Both the position numbers and the translations under genes were made by a program. From NCBI RefSeq assembly GCF_025567095.1, contig NZ_JAOQJH010000029.1: a DNA stretch of 44,356 nt, one strand, 5' to 3'. A model generated the notes under the pieces. That model saw nothing but the letters and a program-made list of their open reading frames with translations, made no database searches and was not told where the DNA came from. Position 1 is the stretch's first letter. The number at the start of each line of letters is the position of its first letter. This DNA comes from Anthropogastromicrobium aceti. Lineage in GTDB: Bacteria; Bacillota; Clostridia; Lachnospirales; Lachnospiraceae. Shown here one piece after another: positions 16,464 to 24,543 of this stretch.

Positions 16464-16526
16464 ATTCTATCATCCGCTTTAAGCTTTGGCAAGAACCTTG
16501 CCAGAACCTTAAAAATTTGCTATGAT
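16464..16526. promoter_or_regulatory. Back-to-back divergent promoters sharing a palindrome
   Basis: On the plus strand TTGCCA (16498-16503), 17 bp, TATGAT (16521-16526) points to the ANT(6)-like gene. On the minus strand TTGCCA (16492-16487), 17 bp, TAGAAT (16469-16464) points to the response regulator. The two -35 boxes form the palindrome TGGCAAG-AAC-CTTGCCA (16487-16503), so one bound protein would affect both genes. Confidence 0.75.
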
Positions 16527-16606
16527 GACACTACACAAAGTGGGAAAAAGAACGACAAATGTTAGCAAAAAGTCTGTTTAAAATAAAGAAAGAGAGGTAT
16601 TAAAAT

Positions 16607-17482
16607 ATGGAAGCAGCAATGAGAAGCGAGGAAGAGATGATGCATCTGATTTTGCAGGTTGCTAAAGATGATGAGCGTGTGCGTGCTGTTTATCTGAATG
16701 GTTCACGAACTAATCCTAATGCACCGAAGGATCGTTTTCAGGATTATGATGTGGTATATGTTGTGACTGATACGAAGCCTTATTATGAAAATCATGATTG
16801 GATCAATCATTTTGGAACTGTTCTTTATATGCAGATGCCAGAATACATGGATTTGCTGTTAGAAAAAGAGTATACACCGCAGGATACATTCGGTTGGCTT
16901 GCTATCTTTACAGATGGAAATCGTCTTGATATTCATGTAAGCTCAATTACATATGCAGATGCGGATATCCGATCCGATCGTTTGTGCCGTATTTTGTTGG
17001 ATAAGGACGGCAGGTATGGGGATGTCCCGGCAGAGTCCGATGCTGATCATTATGTGAAAAAGCCAACTGCAACTGAGTATCATTGTGAGTGCAACGAGTT
17101 TTATTGGTGCTTAAATAATATCGGAAAAGGTCTTGCCCGCGGTGAGCTGACTTATGCGATGGACATGCTATATGACTATGTGCGTCCGTGCCTTAGTGTA
17201 ATGCTTGGCTGGAAGATTGGTGCAGAGAACGATTGGTCTGTCAGCGTAGGAAAATCAGATAAATATATGAATCGTTACTTGACACCTGAAATTTGGCATC
17301 GCTATCTGGAAACAGTACCATCCTGCGAGTACGAGGCAATAAAGCATGCGACAGAAACGATGATTGATTTATTCGAGGAGACAGCAAAGGCAGTTGCCGA
17401 ATATTTGGGAACAAAGTATAATCAAACAGAAGCCGATGCTGCAAAGGAATATTTTACGTGGGTGTTGGCACAACAAAATTAA
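16607..17482 (+). CDS. Aminoglycoside 6-adenylyltransferase-like protein, ANT(6) family
   Basis: This 291-residue protein matches the full length of AadE/AadK enzymes. The nucleotidyltransferase core is visible as LNGSRTNPNAPKDRFQDYD (30-48), with metal-binding D46 and D48, and a third acid D108 in RLDIHV. Family members inactivate streptomycin by adenylation at position 6. A chromosomal copy next to a Bce module is probably intrinsic rather than recently acquired, as base usage resembles its neighbours. AGAGAGG precedes the ATG. Resistance activity is not proven by sequence. Confidence 0.88.
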   Translation: MEAAMRSEEEMMHLILQVAKDDERVRAVYLNGSRTNPNAPKDRFQDYDVVYVVTDTKPYYENHDWINHFGTVLYMQMPEYMDLLLEKEYTPQDTFGWLAIFTDGNRLDIHVSSITYADADIRSDRLCRILLDKDGRYGDVPAESDADHYVKKPTATEYHCECNEFYWCLNNIGKGLARGELTYAMDMLYDYVRPCLSVMLGWKIGAENDWSVSVGKSDKYMNRYLTPEIWHRYLETVPSCEYEAIKHATETMIDLFEETAKAVAEYLGTKYNQTEADAAKEYFTWVLAQQN

Positions 17483-17500
17483 GTAAGGATAAACAGATCA

Positions 17501-18547
17501 ATGGAACCATTTTACTATCAACATTTAATAAAGTCGGAACAGGCTGTGTATCATGCAATCAAAACAGGAGTGACGGCACTTGAGGATCATTTCCTCGTGC
17601 CGTATGCTGATCCTGCGCGAATTAGCATGATCTTCTTTCTGGTACGGCTCGACTGTCCGGAGATTTTTTATGCCGTCACAGTTAAGCTGCGTAAGTGGCC
17701 GCAGTCCGACAATCTTGAAATTTTGCCAGAGTACCTATTTGACAAAAAGACAATTCGCCAGCAGCAAAAGGCGATGAGTGCGCGAGTGGAAAAACTTGCA
17801 AGAGTCGTAAGTACAAAGACAGAACTTGAAAAAGAATTATATATTCACGATTTTATCTGCGAAAATATACACTACGATAAACTTAAAAAGCCATATTCAC
17901 ATGAGATTATCGGCCCACTCGGTCACGGTGTCGGTGTCTGCGAGGGTATTGCAAAGTCGGTTAAAGTTTTGTGCGATGCCCTCGGGATCTGGTGCATCAT
18001 CGTAATTTCCGAGGCCAATCCAGAAAAGAAAATTAAATATCGTCATGCTTGGAATATTGTAAAGATCGGAAAGACTTACTATCACTTGGATGCAACCTTT
18101 GATTTATCTTTGAGCAAAACGTTGACTCGCCATGATTATTTTAACTTAAGTGATGATGCCATTTTCCGTGATCATGAGCCAATCATGACAGACCATGTTC
18201 CATGTACCGATGGAAGTCACTTCTATTACTTAGAAAAGAAACTTTCTTTTACAAAACAGGAAGAAGTCAAAAAGCGAGCGGCACAGGCTGCCAAAAAGAA
18301 AAAGCCATTTTTATTTCATTGGCGTGGCGGTTATCTGACAAGAGAGATCTTGAAGGAACTTCTAATTGATATAGAAGAGGCAGCAAAGGAAAAAGGCAAA
18401 CAGGCAAAAGTAAGCTTAAACTGGAAGCAGGCAGTGCTTTGCGCTGAGTTTGAGGACATGGATGAGGTAGTAGCGGTACCAATGCAAAACTCAGATGATG
18501 TTGATAATGTTGAGATAGAGCAGGCAAATGAGGGAGAGTTACTATAA
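17501..18547 (+). CDS. Transglutaminase-like superfamily protein
   Basis: This 348-residue cytosolic protein has a transglutaminase/protease-like core with a complete triad: C147 in GVCEGIAKS, H182 in RHAWNIV and D197 in HLDATFD. No signal peptide or membrane anchor is present. The C-terminal 90 residues are lysine-rich and resemble a repeat of the N-terminal domain (FHWRGGYLTREILKELL). It begins 18 bases after the ANT(6)-like gene and is likely co-transcribed. Bacterial members are mostly uncharacterised and may act as peptidases or peptide-crosslinking enzymes. Confidence 0.82.
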   Translation: MEPFYYQHLIKSEQAVYHAIKTGVTALEDHFLVPYADPARISMIFFLVRLDCPEIFYAVTVKLRKWPQSDNLEILPEYLFDKKTIRQQQKAMSARVEKLARVVSTKTELEKELYIHDFICENIHYDKLKKPYSHEIIGPLGHGVGVCEGIAKSVKVLCDALGIWCIIVISEANPEKKIKYRHAWNIVKIGKTYYHLDATFDLSLSKTLTRHDYFNLSDDAIFRDHEPIMTDHVPCTDGSHFYYLEKKLSFTKQEEVKKRAAQAAKKKKPFLFHWRGGYLTREILKELLIDIEEAAKEKGKQAKVSLNWKQAVLCAEFEDMDEVVAVPMQNSDDVDNVEIEQANEGELL

Positions 18548-18690
18548 GCTGATGGATAAAGAATTTTTAATAAATTGTTATACAATGATGTCGAATCTTG
18601 TCGAAGTATTTCACGTGCCTTTTTGAGGTGATGTATTATACTAGGTATTAGAAAGACATTAAAACAAACTTTTGATTAGAATGCTTTCAT

Positions 18691-18779
18691 GTATTCCTTG
18701 CGCAAGCGGGGATGATCCTTCTTACTGTTTGTAGCAGCGATGAGCGTGCAGGTATTCCCAGCGCAAGCGGGGCTTTTTT
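18691..18779 (+). CRISPR. Orphan two-repeat type I-E-like CRISPR unit
   Basis: Repeat 1 (18691-18718) is GTATTCCTTGCGCAAGCGGG plus GATGATCC. Repeat 2 (18752-18779) starts GTATTCCCAGCGCAAGCGGG and then degenerates into a T run. They are separated by 33 bases, giving the 61-bp period of type I-E arrays. The 28-bp length, the GTATTCC start, the CC..GC-GCAA-GCGGGG stem and the GATGATCC end are I-E hallmarks. In repeat 1 the two changed bases leave a stem with U-G pairs. No cas gene is in the window. A pair of terminator-like hairpins is the alternative. The rest of 18548-18873 holds an AT-rich leader-like stretch and the GH36 promoter. Confidence 0.6.
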
Positions 18780-18790
18780 ATTGTTTCAGA

Positions 18791-18819
18791 TAGACAAAAA
18801 CGTCTTACCTTGTTATACT
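18791..18819 (+). promoter_or_regulatory. Promoter of the GH36 gene
   Basis: TAGACA (18791-18796), a 17-bp spacer and TATACT (18814-18819), 54 bases before the ATG. Confidence 0.65.
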
Positions 18820-18873
18820 CAAAATAACAAATAAATTTTTATTTTTATATGAAAACGCAGGAGGAAAAAAATA

Positions 18874-21054
18874 ATGGGCAACGGAATAAAACCGACTGTC
18901 TACAGCCACTTTACACTTGGCGATATGGCGGCATACTACATGCTAGAAAAGGAAGATAGCCAAATCGAGTTGATGCTAGTTCCAGTTAAAAAAGAGAAAG
19001 AATTAACAGAAAAACTGGATGCAATGCTCGAAAGCAAATGCTTACACGGAGATAGCCTGATTCAGGTAAAGTTGCTTGATGATATGTATCCTGGTGCATA
19101 CGGACCGGGTACAAGTATGCGAAACAGCGGGACAGTAGACGAATGCCGCTTTGAAAAGCAGGTACATAAAACCGAAGGTACAAAAGAAATTATCGAGACT
19201 TGGCTTGAGGATGGCAGAGGTCATCACTTTGTTCACATACTGACATGGACAAAGGGCGAGTATGCGCTGGGCAGCACAACCACTATAATCAATAATGACG
19301 ATGCTCCAACCACCCTCGAATTGCTGACAAGCTTCTCCATTGGACTTATCTCTCCATTCGAGGAAGCCGATGCATCTGAGTGTCTAAAGCTTCACCGCAT
19401 CCGCAGCAAGTGGAGTCAGGAAGGCCGCCTTGTTACCGAGTCCGCAGAGGATTTGCAGCTTGAACCTTCATGGGCATACTGGCAGGTAAACTCTACACGC
19501 TACGGTCAGATCGGTTCAATGCCAGTCAAGGGATATTTCCCGTTTGGCGCAGTAGAAGATACAAAGGAAGGCGTTGTATGGGCAGCGCAGTTAGCGATTG
19601 AGTGTTCTTGGCAGATGGAGTTTTACCGCAGAGATGACGGCATGGCATTTTCAGGTGGTCTTGCAGACCGTGAGTTTGGCCAGTGGATGAAGACTATTAA
19701 ACCGGGCGAATCTTTCACCACACCAGAGGCAATTCTTACCGTTTGCTGTAGTGATGAGCGCGCAGGAAGCACAGTAGATTATGCATGCCAACGACTGACT
19801 CAGTATGCGCAGAAGTATGTAAATAAGGCACCAGAGAGCGAGCAGCATCTTCCGATTCTGTTTAATGAATATTGTACCACATGGGGATTGCCATCCCATG
19901 AAAATATTAAGGGAATCCTTGAAGCTGTTAAAGGAAAGGGTCTTGAATATTTTGTTGTTGACTGTGGTTGGTTTGTTGAGGAAGGTGTACACTGGAGCCG
20001 CAGCATGGGAGACTATGTTCCTTCAGATCGCTTGTTCCCAGAAGGTCTTGGTGCAGTAAGTGAGGATATCCGTAAGGCAGGCATGAAGCCAGGTATCTGG
20101 TTTGAAATTGATAATGTTGGGCGCGATTCTCATGTTTATTCTGAGCGTGAGGATCTGATGCTTCACCGTGACGGAAAAGTGCTTACGACAAAGGAACGCC
20201 GTTTCTTTGATATGTGTAACCCGGACGCGATTGCCTACTTAACAGACAAGGTAATCGGACAGCTCAAAAAATACAACTTTGAGTATATGAAGATGGACTA
20301 TAACGATACGATTGGCATTGGCTGTGATGGTGCAGAATCACTCGGAGAGGGTCTTCGCCGTGACCGTGAGGCATCTGTTAACTTTGTGCGTAAAGTAAAG
20401 GAAGAGATTCCGGGAATTATTCTGGAAAACTGTGCATCCGGTGGTCATAAATTAGAGCCATTGATGATGAGTGAGTGCAGCATGGCATCTTTTTCCGATG
20501 CGCATGAGTGCGAGGAAATTCCAGTTATTGCGGCATCCCTTCACAGAAGCATTTTGCCGAGACAGAGCCAGATCTGGGCCGTTATTAGAAAGACAGATTC
20601 CGTTAAGCGTATCGGCTACACCGTTGCGAGTACGTTTCTTGGCCGCATGTGCTTCTCTGGTGATGTGACTGAACTGAGCGCAGAGCAGTGGAAGGCAATC
20701 GAAGATGGAATGGCATTCTATAAAAAGGCAGCACCAGCAATTCGCGATGGTTATAGTTATATTTACAGCCATAAGGGAAGCAGTGATCGCCATCTGACTG
20801 GCTGGCAGGCAGTGATCCGCGTGCAGAGTGAGGAAGGAAAGCTCTATGAAGGAAAGCATGAAAGTGCATTTGTTACAGCGCATATTTTCCATGGCGAAGT
20901 TCCAGAAAAGCTTGTGATTGATCTGCCAGAGGGCTGCCCAAACACGATCGCAGAAGTTTATGCACCAACCGCTATTACCGCAAAGGTAGAGGGCAGACAG
21001 CTAATCATCACGCCATCCGAGGAGATGGAAGCGATTAGTGTGCTGTTAAAATAA
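18874..21054 (+). CDS. Alpha-galactosidase, GH36 family
   Basis: This 726-residue enzyme has the GH36 layout: an N-terminal beta-sandwich, a TIM barrel and a C-terminal beta domain. The catalytic nucleophile is D475 in YMKMDYN and the acid/base is D542 in FSDAHECEE; ENCASGG (518-524) and GIWFEIDNV mark the barrel. It would remove terminal alpha-galactose from raffinose-type oligosaccharides or galactomannan. There is no signal peptide, so it acts in the cytosol on imported sugars. KMDYN/SDAHE differs from the KWDMNR/SDDTD of classical RafA-type enzymes, so substrate choice may differ. AGGAGG precedes the ATG. No sugar transporter is adjacent. Confidence 0.88.
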   Translation: MGNGIKPTVYSHFTLGDMAAYYMLEKEDSQIELMLVPVKKEKELTEKLDAMLESKCLHGDSLIQVKLLDDMYPGAYGPGTSMRNSGTVDECRFEKQVHKTEGTKEIIETWLEDGRGHHFVHILTWTKGEYALGSTTTIINNDDAPTTLELLTSFSIGLISPFEEADASECLKLHRIRSKWSQEGRLVTESAEDLQLEPSWAYWQVNSTRYGQIGSMPVKGYFPFGAVEDTKEGVVWAAQLAIECSWQMEFYRRDDGMAFSGGLADREFGQWMKTIKPGESFTTPEAILTVCCSDERAGSTVDYACQRLTQYAQKYVNKAPESEQHLPILFNEYCTTWGLPSHENIKGILEAVKGKGLEYFVVDCGWFVEEGVHWSRSMGDYVPSDRLFPEGLGAVSEDIRKAGMKPGIWFEIDNVGRDSHVYSEREDLMLHRDGKVLTTKERRFFDMCNPDAIAYLTDKVIGQLKKYNFEYMKMDYNDTIGIGCDGAESLGEGLRRDREASVNFVRKVKEEIPGIILENCASGGHKLEPLMMSECSMASFSDAHECEEIPVIAASLHRSILPRQSQIWAVIRKTDSVKRIGYTVASTFLGRMCFSGDVTELSAEQWKAIEDGMAFYKKAAPAIRDGYSYIYSHKGSSDRHLTGWQAVIRVQSEEGKLYEGKHESAFVTAHIFHGEVPEKLVIDLPEGCPNTIAEVYAPTAITAKVEGRQLIITPSEEMEAISVLLK

Positions 21055-21068
21055 TTTCAACTATTGAT

Positions 21069-21097
21069 TTGCAAAAGCAAAAAATGATGTGTATAAT
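21069..21097 (+). promoter_or_regulatory. Promoter of the HIT gene
   Basis: TTGCAA (21069-21074), 17 bp and TATAAT (21092-21097), with AGGAGG and the ATG following. Confidence 0.7.
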
Positions 21098-21130
21098 AAG
21101 CTGTAGTAAACAATAGGAGGAAATAATATA

Positions 21131-21568
21131 ATGAAAGATCAGAATTGCGCATATTGCATGGAGGGTGAGCTAGTTGCCGCTTTCGGAATTAAAATCTGTG
21201 AGTTAGAGACTTCAAAGGTGTATCTGTTCAAGGAGCAGAGTCATCCGGGAAGAGTTATCGTGGCACATAAAAAGCATGTGAGCGAGATTGTTGAACTGAC
21301 GCCAGAGGAGCGCGCTGCTTACATGGAAGATATTGCAAAGGTGGCACAGGCAATGCATGAGCTGTTCCATCCAGATAAGGTAAATTATGGTGCATACGGT
21401 GATACAGGTCATCATCTGCATTTTCATCTTGTTCCAAAATATAAGGATCAGTACGAGTGGGGCGGTGTATTTGCTATGAACCCGGGCGAGAAGAAGCTGA
21501 CTGATGAAGAGTATGATGAGATGGTAAAGCGTTATCAGGAAAAGCTTGTAGGCGGAGTTAACAATTAA
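21131..21568 (+). CDS. HIT family nucleotide hydrolase
   Basis: This 145-residue protein of the histidine-triad superfamily carries the catalytic HLHFHLV (H95, H97, H99) and an N-terminal CAYC that may bind zinc. HIT enzymes cleave AMP-lysine-type phosphoramidates or dinucleoside polyphosphates. Its stop codon overlaps the next start by one base (TAATG), so it is translationally coupled to a protein of unknown function. Confidence 0.9.
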   Translation: MKDQNCAYCMEGELVAAFGIKICELETSKVYLFKEQSHPGRVIVAHKKHVSEIVELTPEERAAYMEDIAKVAQAMHELFHPDKVNYGAYGDTGHHLHFHLVPKYKDQYEWGGVFAMNPGEKKLTDEEYDEMVKRYQEKLVGGVNN

Positions 21569-22524
21569 TGATGGATGCATTTGAAATGCTGCAGGAGCTT
21601 CTGGCACAGGGTCAGTTTGAACTGATCCTGCCAGAAGCTTTTGAAACAGCAAAATTAATGGATAAGCTTCGTCTTGTATATCTGATGAATGATGCAGCGG
21701 AAAGTTTTCTTGTCTTTCATCAGGTCAAAATCACGGGAAGCTATCAAAGTGATTATGAGGGTGAATTGGACGCATCCTTGCAGAAAGACGGTGATGGATA
21801 TGTATTATCCGTATGGCAGGGAGAATGTGTTGTCACGCTCTTTTTTAAACGGCTTGAACTAGAAGTTCATCTGTATGAATATAGTGGAATCGGTCATTTC
21901 TGGATGAAAGGCGATGAGGATCTTCGTGTATTAGAATACCAGATTGCAATTCTGCGTGATAAATATCATTATCTCGGTGAGGAGTACTGTACTGAAAAAG
22001 AAAGGCAGCTCGCCAGTCTTGCTGATTTTCCACCGCTGAATGCGTGCAGCTATCCGGCAGTGCCAAAGCAGTATCGTGTGGGATCAGAAGATCTAAAAGA
22101 AGTTGCGCCAGAGGCGATAAAGCTGATGGAAGCTTTCGCTGTGCAGGCCAAAGACCGCGAATTGATTCAGCTGCTTAGGCTATATGAAGGCTTTCCAAAG
22201 CCAGTGATTGCAAAGCAGATTGCGAAGCTTTTAAAAAAGAAAAAACATGAAAAAATCACTCAGCTGATTTCTGAATGTTTAAAGAAAGAAAATAAAAAAT
22301 ATCCGCGCCGAACTTTTTCTAAGGAAGCAGATAAAAATCTGAATCAGCTGCTTAAAAAGGCAGAGGCAGAGAGGCTTGAACTTAATAAAAAAGGCATCCG
22401 CGCAGAGGTATTTCGTGAGGAACCGTTTACCATGGCGCAGGATGACCTTGATTTTCATGTTTATTTACTGATTTGGCAAAATGGATGGCACAAAAAGCGA
22501 GTGACAGTAGAGGAAATCAAATAG
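21568..22524 (+). CDS. Unknown protein coupled to the HIT gene (possibly DUF3878-like)
   Basis: This 318-residue cytosolic protein has no signal peptide or membrane helix. The N-terminal two thirds look alpha/beta with an aromatic-rich segment (LYEYSGIGHFWMKGDEDLR) and a helical stretch (YQIAILRDKYHYLGEEYCTEKERQLASLADFP). The C-terminal third is strongly basic (AKLLKKKKHEKITQ). It is vaguely like clostridial DUF3878 proteins, a label I give with low confidence. Its coupling to the HIT gene suggests a shared pathway, unidentified. Confidence 0.7.
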   Translation: MMDAFEMLQELLAQGQFELILPEAFETAKLMDKLRLVYLMNDAAESFLVFHQVKITGSYQSDYEGELDASLQKDGDGYVLSVWQGECVVTLFFKRLELEVHLYEYSGIGHFWMKGDEDLRVLEYQIAILRDKYHYLGEEYCTEKERQLASLADFPPLNACSYPAVPKQYRVGSEDLKEVAPEAIKLMEAFAVQAKDRELIQLLRLYEGFPKPVIAKQIAKLLKKKKHEKITQLISECLKKENKKYPRRTFSKEADKNLNQLLKKAEAERLELNKKGIRAEVFREEPFTMAQDDLDFHVYLLIWQNGWHKKRVTVEEIK

Positions 22525-22543
22525 TGTTAATAGCAAAGACTTA

Positions 22544-23047
22544 TTAGTTTTTGCAGCCATTGTTTTCATTTTTATTCTTTTCGTTGGCAAAAAATTGATG
22601 CCATTCAGGAATTGGCTCACTTTTTTTGATGGCATCTTCCACGGCCGCATAATAGCGCACTTTTTCACGGATATGAACAAGATCATTTTGAAGTTCCTCA
22701 ATTTGATTTAAAATATCTTGCTCATGGTCAATCATCATCTGACTGATGTCGTGTGCATGATCTTCCATATGCTCTTCATAGAGGTAAAACTGGCGGATTT
22801 TAGCAATTGAAAGGCCAGTTCGCTTAAAACACATAATTCCGCCCAAACGGTCAATATGTGACTGATTGTAAATGCGAGCACCAGAAGCGGTGTGGACAAC
22901 ATCTGTCAGAAGACCAAGATCTTCGTAGTAACGAAGCGTCGAAGCAGGAAGTTTGTATAGATTTGAAATCTGTCGGATTGTATAAGTTGGCAGGTCAGTC
23001 TTTTTTGCCTCATTTATTATATCATTTGAGTTTGATGAATGCGCCAT
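22544..23047 (-). CDS. MerR family transcriptional regulator
   Basis: This 167-residue regulator has an N-terminal MerR winged helix (YTIRQISNLYKLPASTLRYYEDLGLL, then IYNQSHIDRL) and a long dimerisation helix. It lacks the metal-binding cysteines of classical MerR and ends in a short helix-rich tail with HEQDILNQIEELQNDL, like members that sense aldehydes or small molecules. It is divergent from an aldo/keto reductase, its probable target. AGGAGG precedes its ATG at 23047. Confidence 0.9.
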   Translation of the reverse strand: MAHSSNSNDIINEAKKTDLPTYTIRQISNLYKLPASTLRYYEDLGLLTDVVHTASGARIYNQSHIDRLGGIMCFKRTGLSIAKIRQFYLYEEHMEDHAHDISQMMIDHEQDILNQIEELQNDLVHIREKVRYYAAVEDAIKKSEPIPEWHQFFANEKNKNENNGCKN

Positions 23048-23078
23048 AAAATGCCTCCTGAGTAATTTATAAAAACAC

Positions 23079-23109
23079 TTGACTTCAAGTTAACTTTAAG
23101 TGATAAAGT
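23079..23109 (+). promoter_or_regulatory. MerR-type promoter with 19-bp spacer and operator
   Basis: TTGACT (23079-23084) and TAAAGT (23104-23109) are separated by 19 bp, the overlong spacer that MerR proteins untwist. The spacer contains the near-perfect palindrome ACTTCAAGTTAACTTTAAGT (23082-23101). It should make the reductase gene inducible. Confidence 0.85.
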
Positions 23110-23159
23110 AAGTGTATCAGAAGATTCAAAAAGAATCAATGCAGAAAGGGAGAAGAAGT

Positions 23160-24152
23160 ATGTATATTGCAGAAAAAACAAGATATGAAAACATGAAGTA
23201 TAATCGCTGCGGAGCAAGTGGTTTAAAGCTTCCGGCAGTGTCACTTGGCTTATGGCACAATTTTGGTACAAACGGAAATTTTGATACCATGATGGCTATG
23301 TGTGAGACTGCATTTGATAATGGTATCACACATTTTGACCTGGCAAATAATTATGGTCCAGTTCCAGGAGCAGCAGAGGAAAATTTTGGACGCATTTTAA
23401 AGAAGAGCCTTGGTGCATACCGTGACGAGTTAGTTATTTCAACAAAGGCTGGTTATGATATGTGGGAGGGCCCTTACGGAAACTGGGGCAGCAAGAAATA
23501 TTTAGTTGCCAGCCTTGATCAGAGCCTAAAGAGAATGGGACTTGACTATGTGGACATTTATTATCATCACAGACCAGATCCAGAGACTCCGCTTGAAGAG
23601 ACAGCAAGAGCCCTTGATGGCATTGTAAGAAGCGGAAAAGCTCTTTATGTTGGAATTTCCAATTATAATAAAGAGCAGACTATTGAGATTGCAAAGCTCT
23701 TTAAAGAGATGGGCACTCCATTTATTATCAATCAGCGCAAGTACTCAATGTTTGATCGTACTATTGAGACTGATGGTTTAAAGGACTATGCATCAAAGAA
23801 TGGAATCGGCATTATCACTTTCTGCCCATTGGCACAGGGTCTTCTGACTGATCGTTATCTGCATGGTATTCCGCAGGACAGCCGTATTCGCACTGATGGA
23901 AGATTCTTAAAGGAGAATGCAATCACCGAGGAGACATTGGCAAAGATCAACGCATTAAATGAGATTGCAAAGAAACGTGGTGAAAGCCTTGCACAGATGG
24001 CACTTGCATGGATTCTTCGCGATGGCGATATCACAAGCGTTCTTATTGGTGCATCAAAGCCAGCTCAGATTTTAGACAACATCGGAATGCTGAATGCTCC
24101 TGTATTTACAGAAGAAGAGAGAGCAAAGATCGACGAGATCTGCGGTAAATAA
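23160..24152 (+). CDS. Aldo/keto reductase, L-glyceraldehyde 3-phosphate reductase (YghZ/Gpr) type
   Basis: This 330-residue NADPH-dependent reductase has the AKR tetrad (D in FDLANNYG, Y in NNYG, K in STKAGYD, H in IYYHHRPD) and the C-terminal cofactor segment SVLIGASKP. MKYNRCGASGLKLPAVSLGLWHN and the GPYGNWGSKKYL loop are typical of YghZ/Gpr proteins, which detoxify L-glyceraldehyde 3-phosphate and methylglyoxal. AAAGGGAG sets the start at 23160; the upstream GTG at 23112 lies on the promoter. The divergent MerR regulator suggests induction by a reactive aldehyde. Confidence 0.88.
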   Translation: MYIAEKTRYENMKYNRCGASGLKLPAVSLGLWHNFGTNGNFDTMMAMCETAFDNGITHFDLANNYGPVPGAAEENFGRILKKSLGAYRDELVISTKAGYDMWEGPYGNWGSKKYLVASLDQSLKRMGLDYVDIYYHHRPDPETPLEETARALDGIVRSGKALYVGISNYNKEQTIEIAKLFKEMGTPFIINQRKYSMFDRTIETDGLKDYASKNGIGIITFCPLAQGLLTDRYLHGIPQDSRIRTDGRFLKENAITEETLAKINALNEIAKKRGESLAQMALAWILRDGDITSVLIGASKPAQILDNIGMLNAPVFTEEERAKIDEICGK

Positions 24153-24176
24153 AAAAATAGATCATAAATGACAGCG

Positions 24177-24225
24177 AAAACCATCAAGACTTGATATTGA
24201 TATCAACATGTCCTGATGGTTTTTG
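24177..24225 (+). terminator. Terminator after the aldo/keto reductase
   Basis: AAAACCATCAAGAC pairs with GTCCTGATGGTTTT around a 19-base loop, followed by a T-rich tail. Confidence 0.8.
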
Positions 24226-24241
24226 TTTCTAAATTTTATAC

Positions 24242-24271
24242 TTGACAGAATATACTTCACTGCGGTATAGT
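24242..24271 (+). promoter_or_regulatory. Promoter of the glycine riboswitch transcript
   Basis: TTGACA (24242-24247), an 18-bp spacer and TATAGT (24266-24271). Confidence 0.8.
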
Positions 24272-24299
24272 AAAGCACAGTAGTGATAACGAGAAGAAG

Positions 24300-24465
24300 T
24301 CTGCTGGAAAGAGGCTGCGGCCCACCGAAGGAGTAACACTCTCAGGTACCTTTTAAGGGAGAAACTGCAGATGGATCGTATCTCTGGAGACATCCGTAAA
24401 ATCGGAGGCCGAAGGTGCAATTGTGCGTCAGCGCAGGAATCTCTCAGGCAAAAGGACAGAGAAAA
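24300..24465 (+). ncRNA. Tandem glycine riboswitch
   Basis: Two aptamers lie in series. The first contains CCACCGAAGGAGTAACACTC followed by TCAGG; the second contains GGCCGAAGGTGCAATTG and ATCTCTCAGGCAAAAGGACA, the canonical glycine-aptamer core. The double arrangement and the downstream AGCS amino-acid symporter gene match known glycine riboswitches. Confidence 0.93.
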
Positions 24466-24467
24466 AG

Positions 24468-24492
24468 AGAATAAGTACGTGTATTCTTTTTT
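24468..24492 (+). terminator. Candidate terminator of the glycine riboswitch
   Basis: AGAATA (24468-24473) pairs with TATTCT (24482-24487) followed by six T directly after the second aptamer. The stem is short, so it is a plausible but weak expression platform. Confidence 0.5.
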
Positions 24493-24543
24493 AGCCCGTG
24501 TTTCCAGAAAAACTGCCAAAAGAAAAAGATGGGAGAAGGAAAC

